Source: a bacterium
Lineage (GTDB): Bacteria; Cyanobacteriota; Vampirovibrionia; Obscuribacterales; Obscuribacteraceae
Assembly: GCA_030431355.1 (NCBI GenBank)
Contig: JAUIJG010000141.1
Location: 1 to 12,260 of the forward strand
Direction of reading: 5' to 3'
Length of the DNA: 12,260 bases
Below are positions 1 to 6,717 of this stretch, one piece after another. The translations under genes and the position numbers were made by a program. Each line of letters starts with the position of its first letter. The stretch's first letter is position 1. The notes under the pieces were generated by a model. The model searched no databases and had not been told where the DNA came from. It saw only the letters and a program-made list of their open reading frames with translations.

Positions 1-582
1 ATGAGCGCCTATGTCTGGGGCAGTCTTGATTATTACGAGCCCTATTGGCTGATTGCCTCGGTTCCCATGGTTTTGGGAAGACTGATTCGAGAATTCTATC
101 CCGAGATCTTCAATCCAATTCTTCCCCAAGGTATTTCTCTTTCCGTCTATGTCCTGGAAGCGCTTGTAATCTTCATTCTCAGCAAGTCTAAAAGTCTGAC
201 CATGAGGCAAAAGTTGGAAGCGGCGACGAGTTTTGTGGTTTTCAGTTTGCCTATAGCGGCACCGTATATGCGGGTTTATGATCTGGCGGTATTCGTTGCT
301 CCGTTCTGGTTCGTATTTTTCGGCAGTCTGAAGAGTCTTCCTGGTGGCAGGCTTCTGTCCATCGCCTGCATTCTTCTTATCGCCATCATAGATTTGCACC
401 TGCTTCTGGTTCCCCAGCAGATGGCCAACAAATTCGAACATGGAAATTTTTTGGTGGCATCCGTCTGTGTTCTTGCCTGGCTCTCTTCTATGGCTCTATG
501 TTTGAAAAATTCCGACCTGTTCTCCGGTAACAGCAAAAACAAATCGGTCACCTGTTCAGGTGACCGACCTAAATTGATCTAG
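1..582 (+). CDS. C-terminal part of a multi-spanning membrane protein, GT87/DUF2029 glycosyltransferase-like (5' end outside window)
   Basis: The 193 visible residues are strongly hydrophobic, with about five likely membrane segments (around residues 46-60, 74-86, 93-109, 118-136 and 148-167). The stretch APYMRVYDLAVFVAPFW resembles the conserved 'Pxx-YDL' region near the C-terminus of GT87/DUF2029 polyprenyl-phosphate-dependent mannosyltransferase-like proteins. If so, the protein would transfer a sugar from a polyprenyl carrier outside the cytoplasmic membrane. Members are usually about 400 residues, so the in-frame ATG at base 1 is probably internal and the gene most likely begins before the window. 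The last residues are polar and are encoded by DNA that also forms the terminator of the converging rplY gene. The family call rests on one motif and hydropathy; another polytopic membrane family is possible. Confidence 0.5.
   Translation: MSAYVWGSLDYYEPYWLIASVPMVLGRLIREFYPEIFNPILPQGISLSVYVLEALVIFILSKSKSLTMRQKLEAATSFVVFSLPIAAPYMRVYDLAVFVAPFWFVFFGSLKSLPGGRLLSIACILLIAIIDLHLLLVPQQMANKFEHGNFLVASVCVLAWLSSMALCLKNSDLFSGNSKNKSVTCSGDRPKLI
532..567 (-). terminator. Intrinsic terminator of rplY, inside the end of the converging gene
   Basis: Bases 544-567 form a perfect 11-bp inverted repeat (TCGGTCACCTG / CAGGTGACCGA) around a TT centre. Read on the minus strand it is followed at once by TTTGTTTTTG, the layout of a Rho-independent terminator, 38 bases past the rplY stop codon. 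On the plus strand no T-run follows, so it appears to serve the minus strand only. Confidence 0.8.
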
Positions 583-605
583 CTTTAGAAGAAAAAAGAC
601 TAAGA

Positions 606-1247
606 TCAGGAAGCAGCGGTAGCTTCTTCCTTCTCTTCGGCGCTTTCTTCCGGTGCAGCAGCAGCAGTTTCGGTGGCAGCGGATTTATCTTCCGATACAA
701 CTCTAGGAGCAACGGCTTTGGCGACCACACCTTCCGCCGGATTGAGAATCCTGATTTTTTCCTGATCGATTTTCAAATCCTCGAAGTGAATGATGTCATC
801 AGCTTCTTGCAAGGCGGAAAGATCTCCGAGGATGAAATCGGGGATGTCTCCAGGCAAGCATTCGACTTCGGCATTCAAGGAAACTTCCATGAGTTGAGCA
901 CCTTTGGTGACAGCAGGAGCTGTACCTGTCAGTTTGATCGGTACGTTCACCGTCAACTTTCTGTCCAGCTTGATCTTGTAGAACTCAACATTGAGAACTT
1001 GACCGGTTGTTGCTTTTCTTTGAACTTTTCTGATGATGACGCTCAGTTTTTTGCCATCGTCATAATTCAAGTCAACCAGGTGAGAAAATGCTGCGGCAGG
1101 CAGTCTGGAAAATTCTTTCGCACAGAACTGGAGACTGACGTTGTCGAATTCCGGTCCGTACACCGTAGCCGGCACGATTCCTTCCCTTCTCAGCTGATTG
1201 GGAGTTTTTTCTTCTCTGGAGCAAACGCTTAATGAGTATTTATCCAT
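606..1247 (-). CDS. rplY: 50S ribosomal protein bL25, CTC (two-domain) form
   Basis: The product is 213 residues. The N-terminal ~90 residues are the L25 5S-rRNA-binding domain (LRREGIVPATVYG near residues 19-31). Residues ~95-185 are the CTC/TL5 C-terminal domain (VNVPIKLTGTAPAV; LNAEVECLPGDIPDFI). The last ~25 residues are an Ala/Glu-rich disordered tail. bL25 binds 5S rRNA in the central protuberance of the large subunit; the long form is called CTC or general stress protein in other bacteria. The ATG at 1247 fits the family's N-terminus. A GGAT 8 bases upstream may serve as ribosome binding site, and AAAGG lies only 2 bases away. The gene lies 95 bases downstream of tRNA-Gln on the same strand, and no separate promoter was convincing, so co-transcription with the tRNA is likely. 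Confidence 0.95.
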   Translation of the reverse strand: MDKYSLSVCSREEKTPNQLRREGIVPATVYGPEFDNVSLQFCAKEFSRLPAAAFSHLVDLNYDDGKKLSVIIRKVQRKATTGQVLNVEFYKIKLDRKLTVNVPIKLTGTAPAVTKGAQLMEVSLNAEVECLPGDIPDFILGDLSALQEADDIIHFEDLKIDQEKIRILNPAEGVVAKAVAPRVVSEDKSAATETAAAAPEESAEEKEEATAAS

Positions 1248-1342
1248 GACCTTTTATCCGTTAGATTTTTCTTGTTCGTATCGCTCTAATTCCGAATCCG
1301 AAAGCCGCTTTTGAGACTCTGAGTCGGGCAGAAAGAAATACG

Positions 1343-1414
1343 CTGGGGCGAAAGGATTCGAACCTCTGAATGCCTGGACCAAAACCAGGTGCCTTACCAC
1401 TTGGCGACGCCCCA
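1343..1414 (-). tRNA. tRNA-Gln (anticodon UUG)
   Basis: The minus strand folds into a 72-nt cloverleaf. The acceptor stem begins TGGGGCG and pairs with CGCCCCA, followed by discriminator G73. The anticodon arm is CCTGG-TTTTGGT-CCAGG with anticodon TTG at positions 34-36, decoding CAA and by wobble CAG. The T arm is AGAGG-TTCGAAT-CCTTT. U1-A72 and the short D arm are typical of bacterial tRNA-Gln. The 3' CCA is not encoded (GCGT follows the stem), so a CCA-adding enzyme is needed. Confidence 0.97.
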
Positions 1415-1433
1415 ATATATAGCGCAATGCTGC

Positions 1434-1463
1434 ATTCTATTGAATATTAATGGCCTGTGTCAA
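1434..1463 (-). promoter_or_regulatory. Sigma-70-type promoter of tRNA-Gln (and probably rplY)
   Basis: On the minus strand a perfect -35 box TTGACA (1458-1463) is separated by 18 bases from TAGAAT (1434-1439), which matches the -10 consensus at five of six positions. Transcription would start about 12 bases before the tRNA 5' end. It lies just downstream of the recN stop codon. Assignment is by consensus match only. Confidence 0.8.
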
Positions 1464-1493
1464 CATAAGATGGAAAGATATGAAGTAGTTTAT

Positions 1494-3188
1494 TCAGATA
1501 CGACCTTTGAGCTCTCCAGCCGCTTCCATCAAGGATCTGGCGAAATTCTGAGACTCCTCTTGATTCGAGTCACCGCTTGCCATCTGGGCGAGAGAGTCCA
1601 GGCGTTGTGATTCGTTCAAATTCTCAATTCGGATTATCGTCTCTTTATTTGAATGTTCTTTACAGACTTGAATGTGGTTGTCAGCTACCGAAGCGATAAT
1701 CGGGTTATGGGTGATGGATAAGATTTGGTGGGAGCGGGCCAGGCGGGCCAGCTTCTCTCTGATGGCATGTAAGGTCTTGCCGCTCATGCCGGCGTCTATC
1801 TCGTCGAAGACCACTGTGGGGACATTATCCTGCCGCGCGAATATGGTTTTTAAGGCGAGCATAATTCTTGACAGCTCACCGCCGGAGGCGATTTTGGCCA
1901 GGGGTTTAGCCGGGGTGCCGACATTGGTGCTGATAGTGAATTCGATCCGGTCCGTACCTGATGTCGTTAGACTTTCGGTCTTCTCGAATTCGATCTTAAA
2001 CTTCGCTTTCTCCATGCCCAGGTCTTTCAATTCGAGCATGATGGATCTTTCTAAAGAACGAGCCAGCTCCTTTCTTCCGGCGCTCAATTCCTGGGCTAAT
2101 TTATCCGCTTCAAGCCTAATCTTTTCCAGCTCCCCAGAAAGGTTTTCCACTTCAGCGCTGGCATTTTCCAATTGATCGATTTCGTTCTCGAGGTCGTTCC
2201 TCAGTGCGATAGCTTGTTTAAGCTCCGGTCCATACTTTCGCTTTATCGATGCCAGAATGGCGAGCCGATCTTCGATTCCCGCCAGGGTTTCCGGGTCCGT
2301 ATCGATGGAATCTCCGTATCTTCTAAGTTGCTGACTGGCTTCGTCGGCGTTGGCAAGGCTTGCTTCCAGGAGTTCCCTGGCGTTAGCCAGATCTTCGGCG
2401 TATTCGGAGATGGAATCGATCAGGGAAAGGCTCTCCTGAAGCTTTTCTATGGCGGAGGTTTCATCGCTGTCACCGCCACTTAGATTGGCGACGGTTTTAT
2501 AGATTGAGTCTTCTATCTCCTGGACATTACCCAGGAACTTTTGGGATTCTGCCAGCTCCGAGTCTTCATTTTCCGAATCTAATTCTGCTTCCAAAAGTTC
2601 GTTGTATTGGAAGCGAGCGAACTCGAGTCTGCGCTCCCTTTCTTCCTCGCTAATTTCAAGACTCTGGAGTTTTTCCTCCAGCTCTCTGAATCTTCCGAAT
2701 GTCTCTTTGTACTGTTCGAGCAGCTTCTGGTGTTTTTTCTCCGCTATTCCATCGAGGAGACCAAGTTGAGTCGAGTTGTTCATCAGGGTTCTTATTTCAT
2801 GTTGGGCATGAAAGGTGATCAAAAGACCCCGCAATTCTTTCAGTGAGCTGTGGTTGATTAGTGTCCCGTTGATACGCACCCGAGAACCTGTTTTTGTGAT
2901 TTCGCGGCAGACCACCAAATCCGGCTGTTCGTTATCCGTAAGTTCTTGTTCTTTTAGCCAGGCAACGATAGATTCGTTCAACTTGAACACCGCTTCTATG
3001 GTCGCTTTCTCTGCTCCGTGCCGGATGTATGAGGCATTTGCTTTAGCACCGAGTACGATGCTGAGAGCGTCAAAAAGTATAGACTTGCCGGCGCCGGTCT
3101 CACCGGTCAACACGTTTAATCCGTTTGTCCAATCTATCTGTATTGATTTTATTATGACCAGGTTTTGGATGTGTATGCTTTTGAGCAT
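1494..3188 (-). CDS. recN: DNA repair protein RecN (SMC-like ATPase)
   Basis: RecN is a cohesin-like ATPase acting in double-strand-break repair. From the ATG at 3188 the product is 564 residues, normal for the family. Visible parts are the N-terminal MLKSIHIQNLVII, Walker A GETGAGKS (residues 29-36), a long Glu/Leu-rich coiled coil in the middle, the signature SGGELSRIMLALK, Walker B VVFDEIDAGMSG, and a C-terminal LSITHNPIIASVADNH. The last deviates from the usual THLPQVA form. The frame stays open to a TTG at 3245, but those 19 extra residues do not look like RecN and that codon overlaps the predicted -10 box, so 3188 is preferred. No strong Shine-Dalgarno precedes it. A 10-bp inverted repeat lies in the leader. 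I see no recognisable LexA box. Confidence 0.95.
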   Translation of the reverse strand: MLKSIHIQNLVIIKSIQIDWTNGLNVLTGETGAGKSILFDALSIVLGAKANASYIRHGAEKATIEAVFKLNESIVAWLKEQELTDNEQPDLVVCREITKTGSRVRINGTLINHSSLKELRGLLITFHAQHEIRTLMNNSTQLGLLDGIAEKKHQKLLEQYKETFGRFRELEEKLQSLEISEEERERRLEFARFQYNELLEAELDSENEDSELAESQKFLGNVQEIEDSIYKTVANLSGGDSDETSAIEKLQESLSLIDSISEYAEDLANARELLEASLANADEASQQLRRYGDSIDTDPETLAGIEDRLAILASIKRKYGPELKQAIALRNDLENEIDQLENASAEVENLSGELEKIRLEADKLAQELSAGRKELARSLERSIMLELKDLGMEKAKFKIEFEKTESLTTSGTDRIEFTISTNVGTPAKPLAKIASGGELSRIMLALKTIFARQDNVPTVVFDEIDAGMSGKTLHAIREKLARLARSHQILSITHNPIIASVADNHIQVCKEHSNKETIIRIENLNESQRLDSLAQMASGDSNQEESQNFARSLMEAAGELKGRI

Positions 3189-3204
3189 GCTTCGTATATA
3201 GTGC

Positions 3205-3246
3205 CTTGTTGGTGTCGCTAGTGGTGCCCCGTTAACCACCAACAAG
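3205..3246. repeat. 10-bp inverted repeat in the recN leader
   Basis: CTTGTTGGTG (3205-3214) and its exact reverse complement CACCAACAAG (3237-3246) flank 22 bases. One arm touches the predicted recN -10 box and start site; the other ends 16 bases before the recN ATG. It could be an operator dyad or a stem-loop in the mRNA leader. A shorter alternative pairing (GTGGT 3221-3225 with ACCAC 3235-3239) competes with it. Function is unknown. Confidence 0.6.
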
Positions 3247-3272
3247 TATAATACCTGGCTCGAATTTTGGAA
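3245..3272 (-). promoter_or_regulatory. Candidate recN promoter
   Basis: On the minus strand TTCCAA (3267-3272, a moderate -35 match) is followed after 16 bases by TATACT (3245-3250, five of six to the -10 consensus). A start near 3238 would give a leader of about 50 bases before the ATG at 3188. It lies between the mrp terminator and recN, where a promoter is expected. Confidence 0.55.
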
Positions 3273-3273
3273 G

Positions 3274-3309
3274 AGGGAAAGGATCCCTTTTTAATCATAA
3301 AAGGGTCCT
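3274..3309 (-). terminator. Probable intrinsic terminator of mrp
   Basis: On the minus strand AGGACCCTTTT pairs with AAAAGGGATCCT around a short AT-rich loop (3280-3309), with one bulged base. TTTCCCTC follows. It lies 67 to 96 bases past the mrp stop. The stem is only partly GC-rich and the T-run is short, so efficiency is uncertain. Confidence 0.5.
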
Positions 3310-3375
3310 GAATTGCTATGGGAAGGAAAGATCCCTGAGATCCGTATCCGTACTATCTATTGCCCTATTTTCAGT

Positions 3376-4446
3376 CTAGGAGACAGGGGCGAGGGCGTTA
3401 ATACTTATGTTAGCGGCCACTTGCTTGGCTACTTCGGTGAAGGCTTGCGCAGCGGGGCTTTCCGGATCCGTTTCCACTATTGGTTTGCCCTGATCGCCGC
3501 CCTCTCTGATTGCGGTATCCAGCGGAATGGCGCCAAGGAAAGGTACTTCATATTCCTCTGCCAGTTTCTTTCCGCCGCCGGAGCCGAAGATTTCAAATCT
3601 CTCCTCAGAGCCTGGGGGTTGGAAGAAGCTCATATTCTCCACAAAGCCGAGCACCGGTACATTCATCTGTTGAAACATAGCCAGACCTTTGCGGCCGTCT
3701 AGCAGGGCAACTTCCTGGGGGGTGGTGACAATCACGCCGCCCGACATGTCCGTGGCCTGCACCATGGTCAGCTGGGCGTCACCTGTGCCAGGGGGCATGT
3801 CCACGATCAAGTAATCTAATTCGCCCCATTCCACATCGGTTAAAAATTGTCTTATTGCTTTGTCCAGCATCGGCCCGCGCCAGATTAGTGGAGTGTCTTT
3901 GGCCACAAAGAAAGCCATTGAGATGCACTTCACGCCGAAATTTTCTGCGGGAATTATGCGGTTGTCTTTGGCCTGGGGTTCATAGCTGTCCACTCCCAGC
4001 ATCAGTGGGCAGTTGGGTCCGGTGATATCCGAGTCCAAAATGCCTACTTTTGCTCCCAGGTTTTTCAGAGCGATGGCCAGGTTTATTGCCACGGTAGTTT
4101 TGCCGACACCACCTTTGCCGGAAGTGACTGCGATTATATGTTTGACACCTTCGACCTGCTGTTTTTCAGAATTCCTTTTCTGGCTGGCCACGTTGGCGTC
4201 TGTCTCCATCTCCACAGACTCAACCCCTTCCAGGGCCATAACAGCATCACGACAGTCCTGTTCGATCTTTTCTTTCAGGGGACAGGCGGGTGTGGTCAAT
4301 GTCAGTTTAAATGCCACCTTTGACCCGTTTATTTTGATTTCGGAGATCATCCCCAGGCTCACGATATCCTGATTCAAATCAGGGTCCATCACGGTTGAGA
4401 GCGCTTTTGTGACTGATTTCTCTGAAAGTTTTTTGGAGCCGAACAT
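3376..4446 (-). CDS. mrp: Mrp/NBP35-family Fe-S carrier ATPase with N-terminal MIP18 domain
   Basis: The 356-residue product has an N-terminal MIP18/DUF59 domain (residues ~5-85, DPDLNQDIVSLGMI and TTPACPL with C55) followed by a deviant-Walker P-loop ATPase. The P-loop is GKGGVGKT at 110-117; other motifs are LDSDITGPN (137-145), WRGPM (189-193) and VDMPPGTGDAQLT (215-227). Mrp/ApbC proteins bind and hand over Fe-S clusters in the cytosol. Unusually, the CxxC that normally bridges a cluster in the dimer is absent: aligned residues are P277 and S280 in MSFFQPPGSEERFEIFG. A TTG two codons upstream (4452) keeps the frame open, but GAGG at 4454-4457 is 7 bases from the ATG at 4446 and only 1 base from the TTG, which decides the start. 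The neighbouring SUF genes fit an Fe-S role. The 122-base gap to the kinase gene holds no clear terminator. Confidence 0.93.
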   Translation of the reverse strand: MFGSKKLSEKSVTKALSTVMDPDLNQDIVSLGMISEIKINGSKVAFKLTLTTPACPLKEKIEQDCRDAVMALEGVESVEMETDANVASQKRNSEKQQVEGVKHIIAVTSGKGGVGKTTVAINLAIALKNLGAKVGILDSDITGPNCPLMLGVDSYEPQAKDNRIIPAENFGVKCISMAFFVAKDTPLIWRGPMLDKAIRQFLTDVEWGELDYLIVDMPPGTGDAQLTMVQATDMSGGVIVTTPQEVALLDGRKGLAMFQQMNVPVLGFVENMSFFQPPGSEERFEIFGSGGGKKLAEEYEVPFLGAIPLDTAIREGGDQGKPIVETDPESPAAQAFTEVAKQVAANISINALAPVS

Positions 4447-4574
4447 ATTCAATCCTCATCTATTCAAGGGTTACAAGGATATCCCCTTTTGGAAAAAATT
4501 GTGTGACCATAATCAAAACTTCTCTTTGTTAGGTTTCAAATTTTGACAAAGCGGTGATATCGCTCTCTCTTTGG

Positions 4575-6707
4575 TTAGAAGTCAAGCGAGGGGGAGGGGG
4601 AACTGTTCTGCTTGTTGCTGTTTGCTTCTTCTGTGGAAATATCGAAGAACTCCAGCGCTTCCTTGCCGCCTACGGATAGACTTGGGTCAATATCGGTGTA
4701 GATTCTGAAGTCCGAGTTCTTCTCAATCCAGATTTTGCTCGCTTCATGTAGCGCTTCTTTTGAAACTTTGTCTGTCTTCTTTCCAGAGTTGAGCATGCTG
4801 AAAATTTTGAGTCCATTTAACTTCGTGAGATTTTTGAGACCTTGATTGGTCAGCCTGGTGTCGGAAAGGTAGATAAATCGCAGAGCTTTGTTTTTGACCA
4901 TCCAGTCTGTGTCTTCATCCCTGATGGGGAGATTCATCATGTTGATATAAGTCAAGTGCCGCAAATTGTACAGGGGTTTCAGGTCTTCAACTTTTAGATT
5001 TAAGTAGGCGATGCTGAGACTGCTTAAATCTGGCCAGTAAGTACATATCTTTTCCAGACCCTCAGAGGTTATCTTTGCGCACTTGCTTATTTTTATATCC
5101 CTGAGGTTACGACAGGGTTTGAGAATATCAAAGGCCCTGTCGGTGATTTCATTGTTATCGAGAAGAATGTCCTCAAGGCTCTTAATCTTGGATATTGGAA
5201 CCAGGTCGGAATCATCTATGGGAGTGCTGACCAGGTCGAGAACACTGAGTCTCATATCTTTTAGATGGATCAGATCTCCATGCTTTAAATCCTTGCAGCT
5301 GTTCAGGGAGAGATATTTTAAAGATTCAGCTTCTGCCAGATATGAGAGTCCCTCACCGGATATGGTGCTGCCTTGCAAGTTTAGTTTCTGCAGATTAGGC
5401 ATCCTGGCGATGACTTTATAGTATCGTTGCTCTATTTTTGTGCCCGTTAGATCAAGTTCCGGAATGGGCAACTTCGCTATATGAATCAATCCGCTCCCTG
5501 TGATATTTGTGTTTTTCAGGTCCAATATTCTGAATGAGTTTGTTTCATAGCTCTGAGCCAGGGCTTCCAGATCTTCATCGGATACGTCAGATTTAGCCTC
5601 TAAGCTAGCGTGTTTTGGAGAGTGCAGGGTCATTTGAAATGCCCGTACGAATTTCTCTTTCTCTTCTTTTCTTGCATTCTTATCCTGGCTGTTGTCACTA
5701 TTAGATTGGAAGAGATAGAATCCAAACCCTCCTGTTCCTGCCAGGAGTAATAATGCCAGAGCCACATAGATCAGTTTTTCAAATTTGTTCTCTTTGATCT
5801 CCGGCAGCTCTATGTCGACTGTACTGTTCTTTCTTTCTGTTTGACTTGAGACAAGCTCCTTCTCCAGAAGAGCCATGGATTGCTGCCTTGATTCCGGCTC
5901 CAGGCTGAGCGCTTTTGCCACCACCTCTTCAAGGTCTGAGGAAAATGTGATATCCGGGTTGCTCTGGGTAAGAGCTGGGGCTTCATGCAGCGTCTTTTCC
6001 CTGATTATTGTTATGGACTCTCCGCCTTCGAAAGGCGTATGACCCGTCAACATCTTGAAGAGAATGCAGCCTAGAGAGTAAATGTCGGAGCGTTCGTCTC
6101 CCTGCTTACCGGAAGCTTGTTCGGGGCTCATGTATAGCGGTGTTCCTATGATCGTTCCCAGGCGGGTGAGCTTGCCGGAACTTTCTCCCTGGTTCTCTCT
6201 TCTGGCAAGACCGAAGTCGATTATGGTGGCATGAGGATTTTCCGGATAGTTGGAGACGATGATGTTTGCGGTCTTCAAGTCCCTGTGAACTATGCCTTTG
6301 CTATGGGCATAAGCCATGCCGCGAGCTATCTGGCGTGCTATTGTTACTGCCACTGCTTCCGGTATCGTTTTTTCTTCTACTAGAATCTCCTGCAAGCTTT
6401 TCCCGTCTATAAAATCCATGACAATGTAGGGGAAATTCTTTTCGGTTATTCCGAAGTCGAGTGTGCCCACAATATTACTGTGGGTCAGTTTGCTTGAAAC
6501 TTGGGCTTCTCTTTGAAATCTTATGAATGCCTGGTTGTCGTCGAAGCTGTTCTGCAGGATCTTGATAACTATCTGCTTATCCAGAATGTTGTCCCGGGCA
6601 GTAAATACTTTTCCCATTCCGCCCTGGGAAAGGAATACATAGTTTGAATAGCGGTCCTTAAAGATCTGTTCCAGCTCTTTAGTCTGTTGATCTTTTGATT
6701 CTTCCAT
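4575..6707 (-). CDS. Transmembrane serine/threonine protein kinase with C-terminal leucine-rich repeats
   Basis: The 710-residue product has a complete Hanks-type kinase at ~20-285. Visible are the Gly-rich loop SQGGMGKVF, K49 (VIK), E67, the catalytic loop HRDLKTANI (D143, N148), DFG (164-166), and GTPLYMSPEQ in the activation segment, so it should be active. One membrane helix follows at ~311-333. A Lys/Glu-rich linker leads to about ten ~23-25-residue leucine-rich repeats at ~392-640 (pattern LDL..T.IT..GL..I..L). The tail is Ser/Asn-rich. With the kinase inside, the repeats would face outside, suggesting a receptor that senses a ligand or surface partner; this is inference. The ATG at 6707 has only a weak ribosome binding site and lies 10 bases after the nucleoside hydrolase stop, so the two are probably one transcript. 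Substrates are unknown. Such kinase-LRR fusions are uncommon outside bacteria rich in eukaryote-like kinases. Confidence 0.92.
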   Translation of the reverse strand: MEESKDQQTKELEQIFKDRYSNYVFLSQGGMGKVFTARDNILDKQIVIKILQNSFDDNQAFIRFQREAQVSSKLTHSNIVGTLDFGITEKNFPYIVMDFIDGKSLQEILVEEKTIPEAVAVTIARQIARGMAYAHSKGIVHRDLKTANIIVSNYPENPHATIIDFGLARRENQGESSGKLTRLGTIIGTPLYMSPEQASGKQGDERSDIYSLGCILFKMLTGHTPFEGGESITIIREKTLHEAPALTQSNPDITFSSDLEEVVAKALSLEPESRQQSMALLEKELVSSQTERKNSTVDIELPEIKENKFEKLIYVALALLLLAGTGGFGFYLFQSNSDNSQDKNARKEEKEKFVRAFQMTLHSPKHASLEAKSDVSDEDLEALAQSYETNSFRILDLKNTNITGSGLIHIAKLPIPELDLTGTKIEQRYYKVIARMPNLQKLNLQGSTISGEGLSYLAEAESLKYLSLNSCKDLKHGDLIHLKDMRLSVLDLVSTPIDDSDLVPISKIKSLEDILLDNNEITDRAFDILKPCRNLRDIKISKCAKITSEGLEKICTYWPDLSSLSIAYLNLKVEDLKPLYNLRHLTYINMMNLPIRDEDTDWMVKNKALRFIYLSDTRLTNQGLKNLTKLNGLKIFSMLNSGKKTDKVSKEALHEASKIWIEKNSDFRIYTDIDPSLSVGGKEALEFFDISTEEANSNKQNSSPSPSLDF

Positions 6708-6717
6708 CTATCCGTAT

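Noticed and set aside
786..1232. Long plus-strand open frame (148 codons) opposite rplY
   Set aside because: It lies wholly antisense to the clearly recognisable bL25 gene and its product resembles no family I know.
3189..3245. Upstream TTG start giving RecN 19 more residues
   Set aside because: The extension is unlike RecN N-termini, overlaps the predicted -10 box and inverted repeat, and makes the protein longer than usual.
4447..4452. TTG start for Mrp at 4452
   Set aside because: The GAGG ribosome binding site is 1 base from it but 7 bases from the ATG at 4446.
4509..4539. Possible mrp promoter (TTGAAA, 18-19 bases, GATTAT or TGATTA)
   Set aside because: The -10 match is weak and the spacing long; not strong enough to list.
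4550..4564. Small hairpin AGCG/CGCT just after the kinase gene, followed by TTTGTC on the minus strand
   Set aside because: A 4-bp stem with a broken T-run is too weak for an intrinsic terminator.
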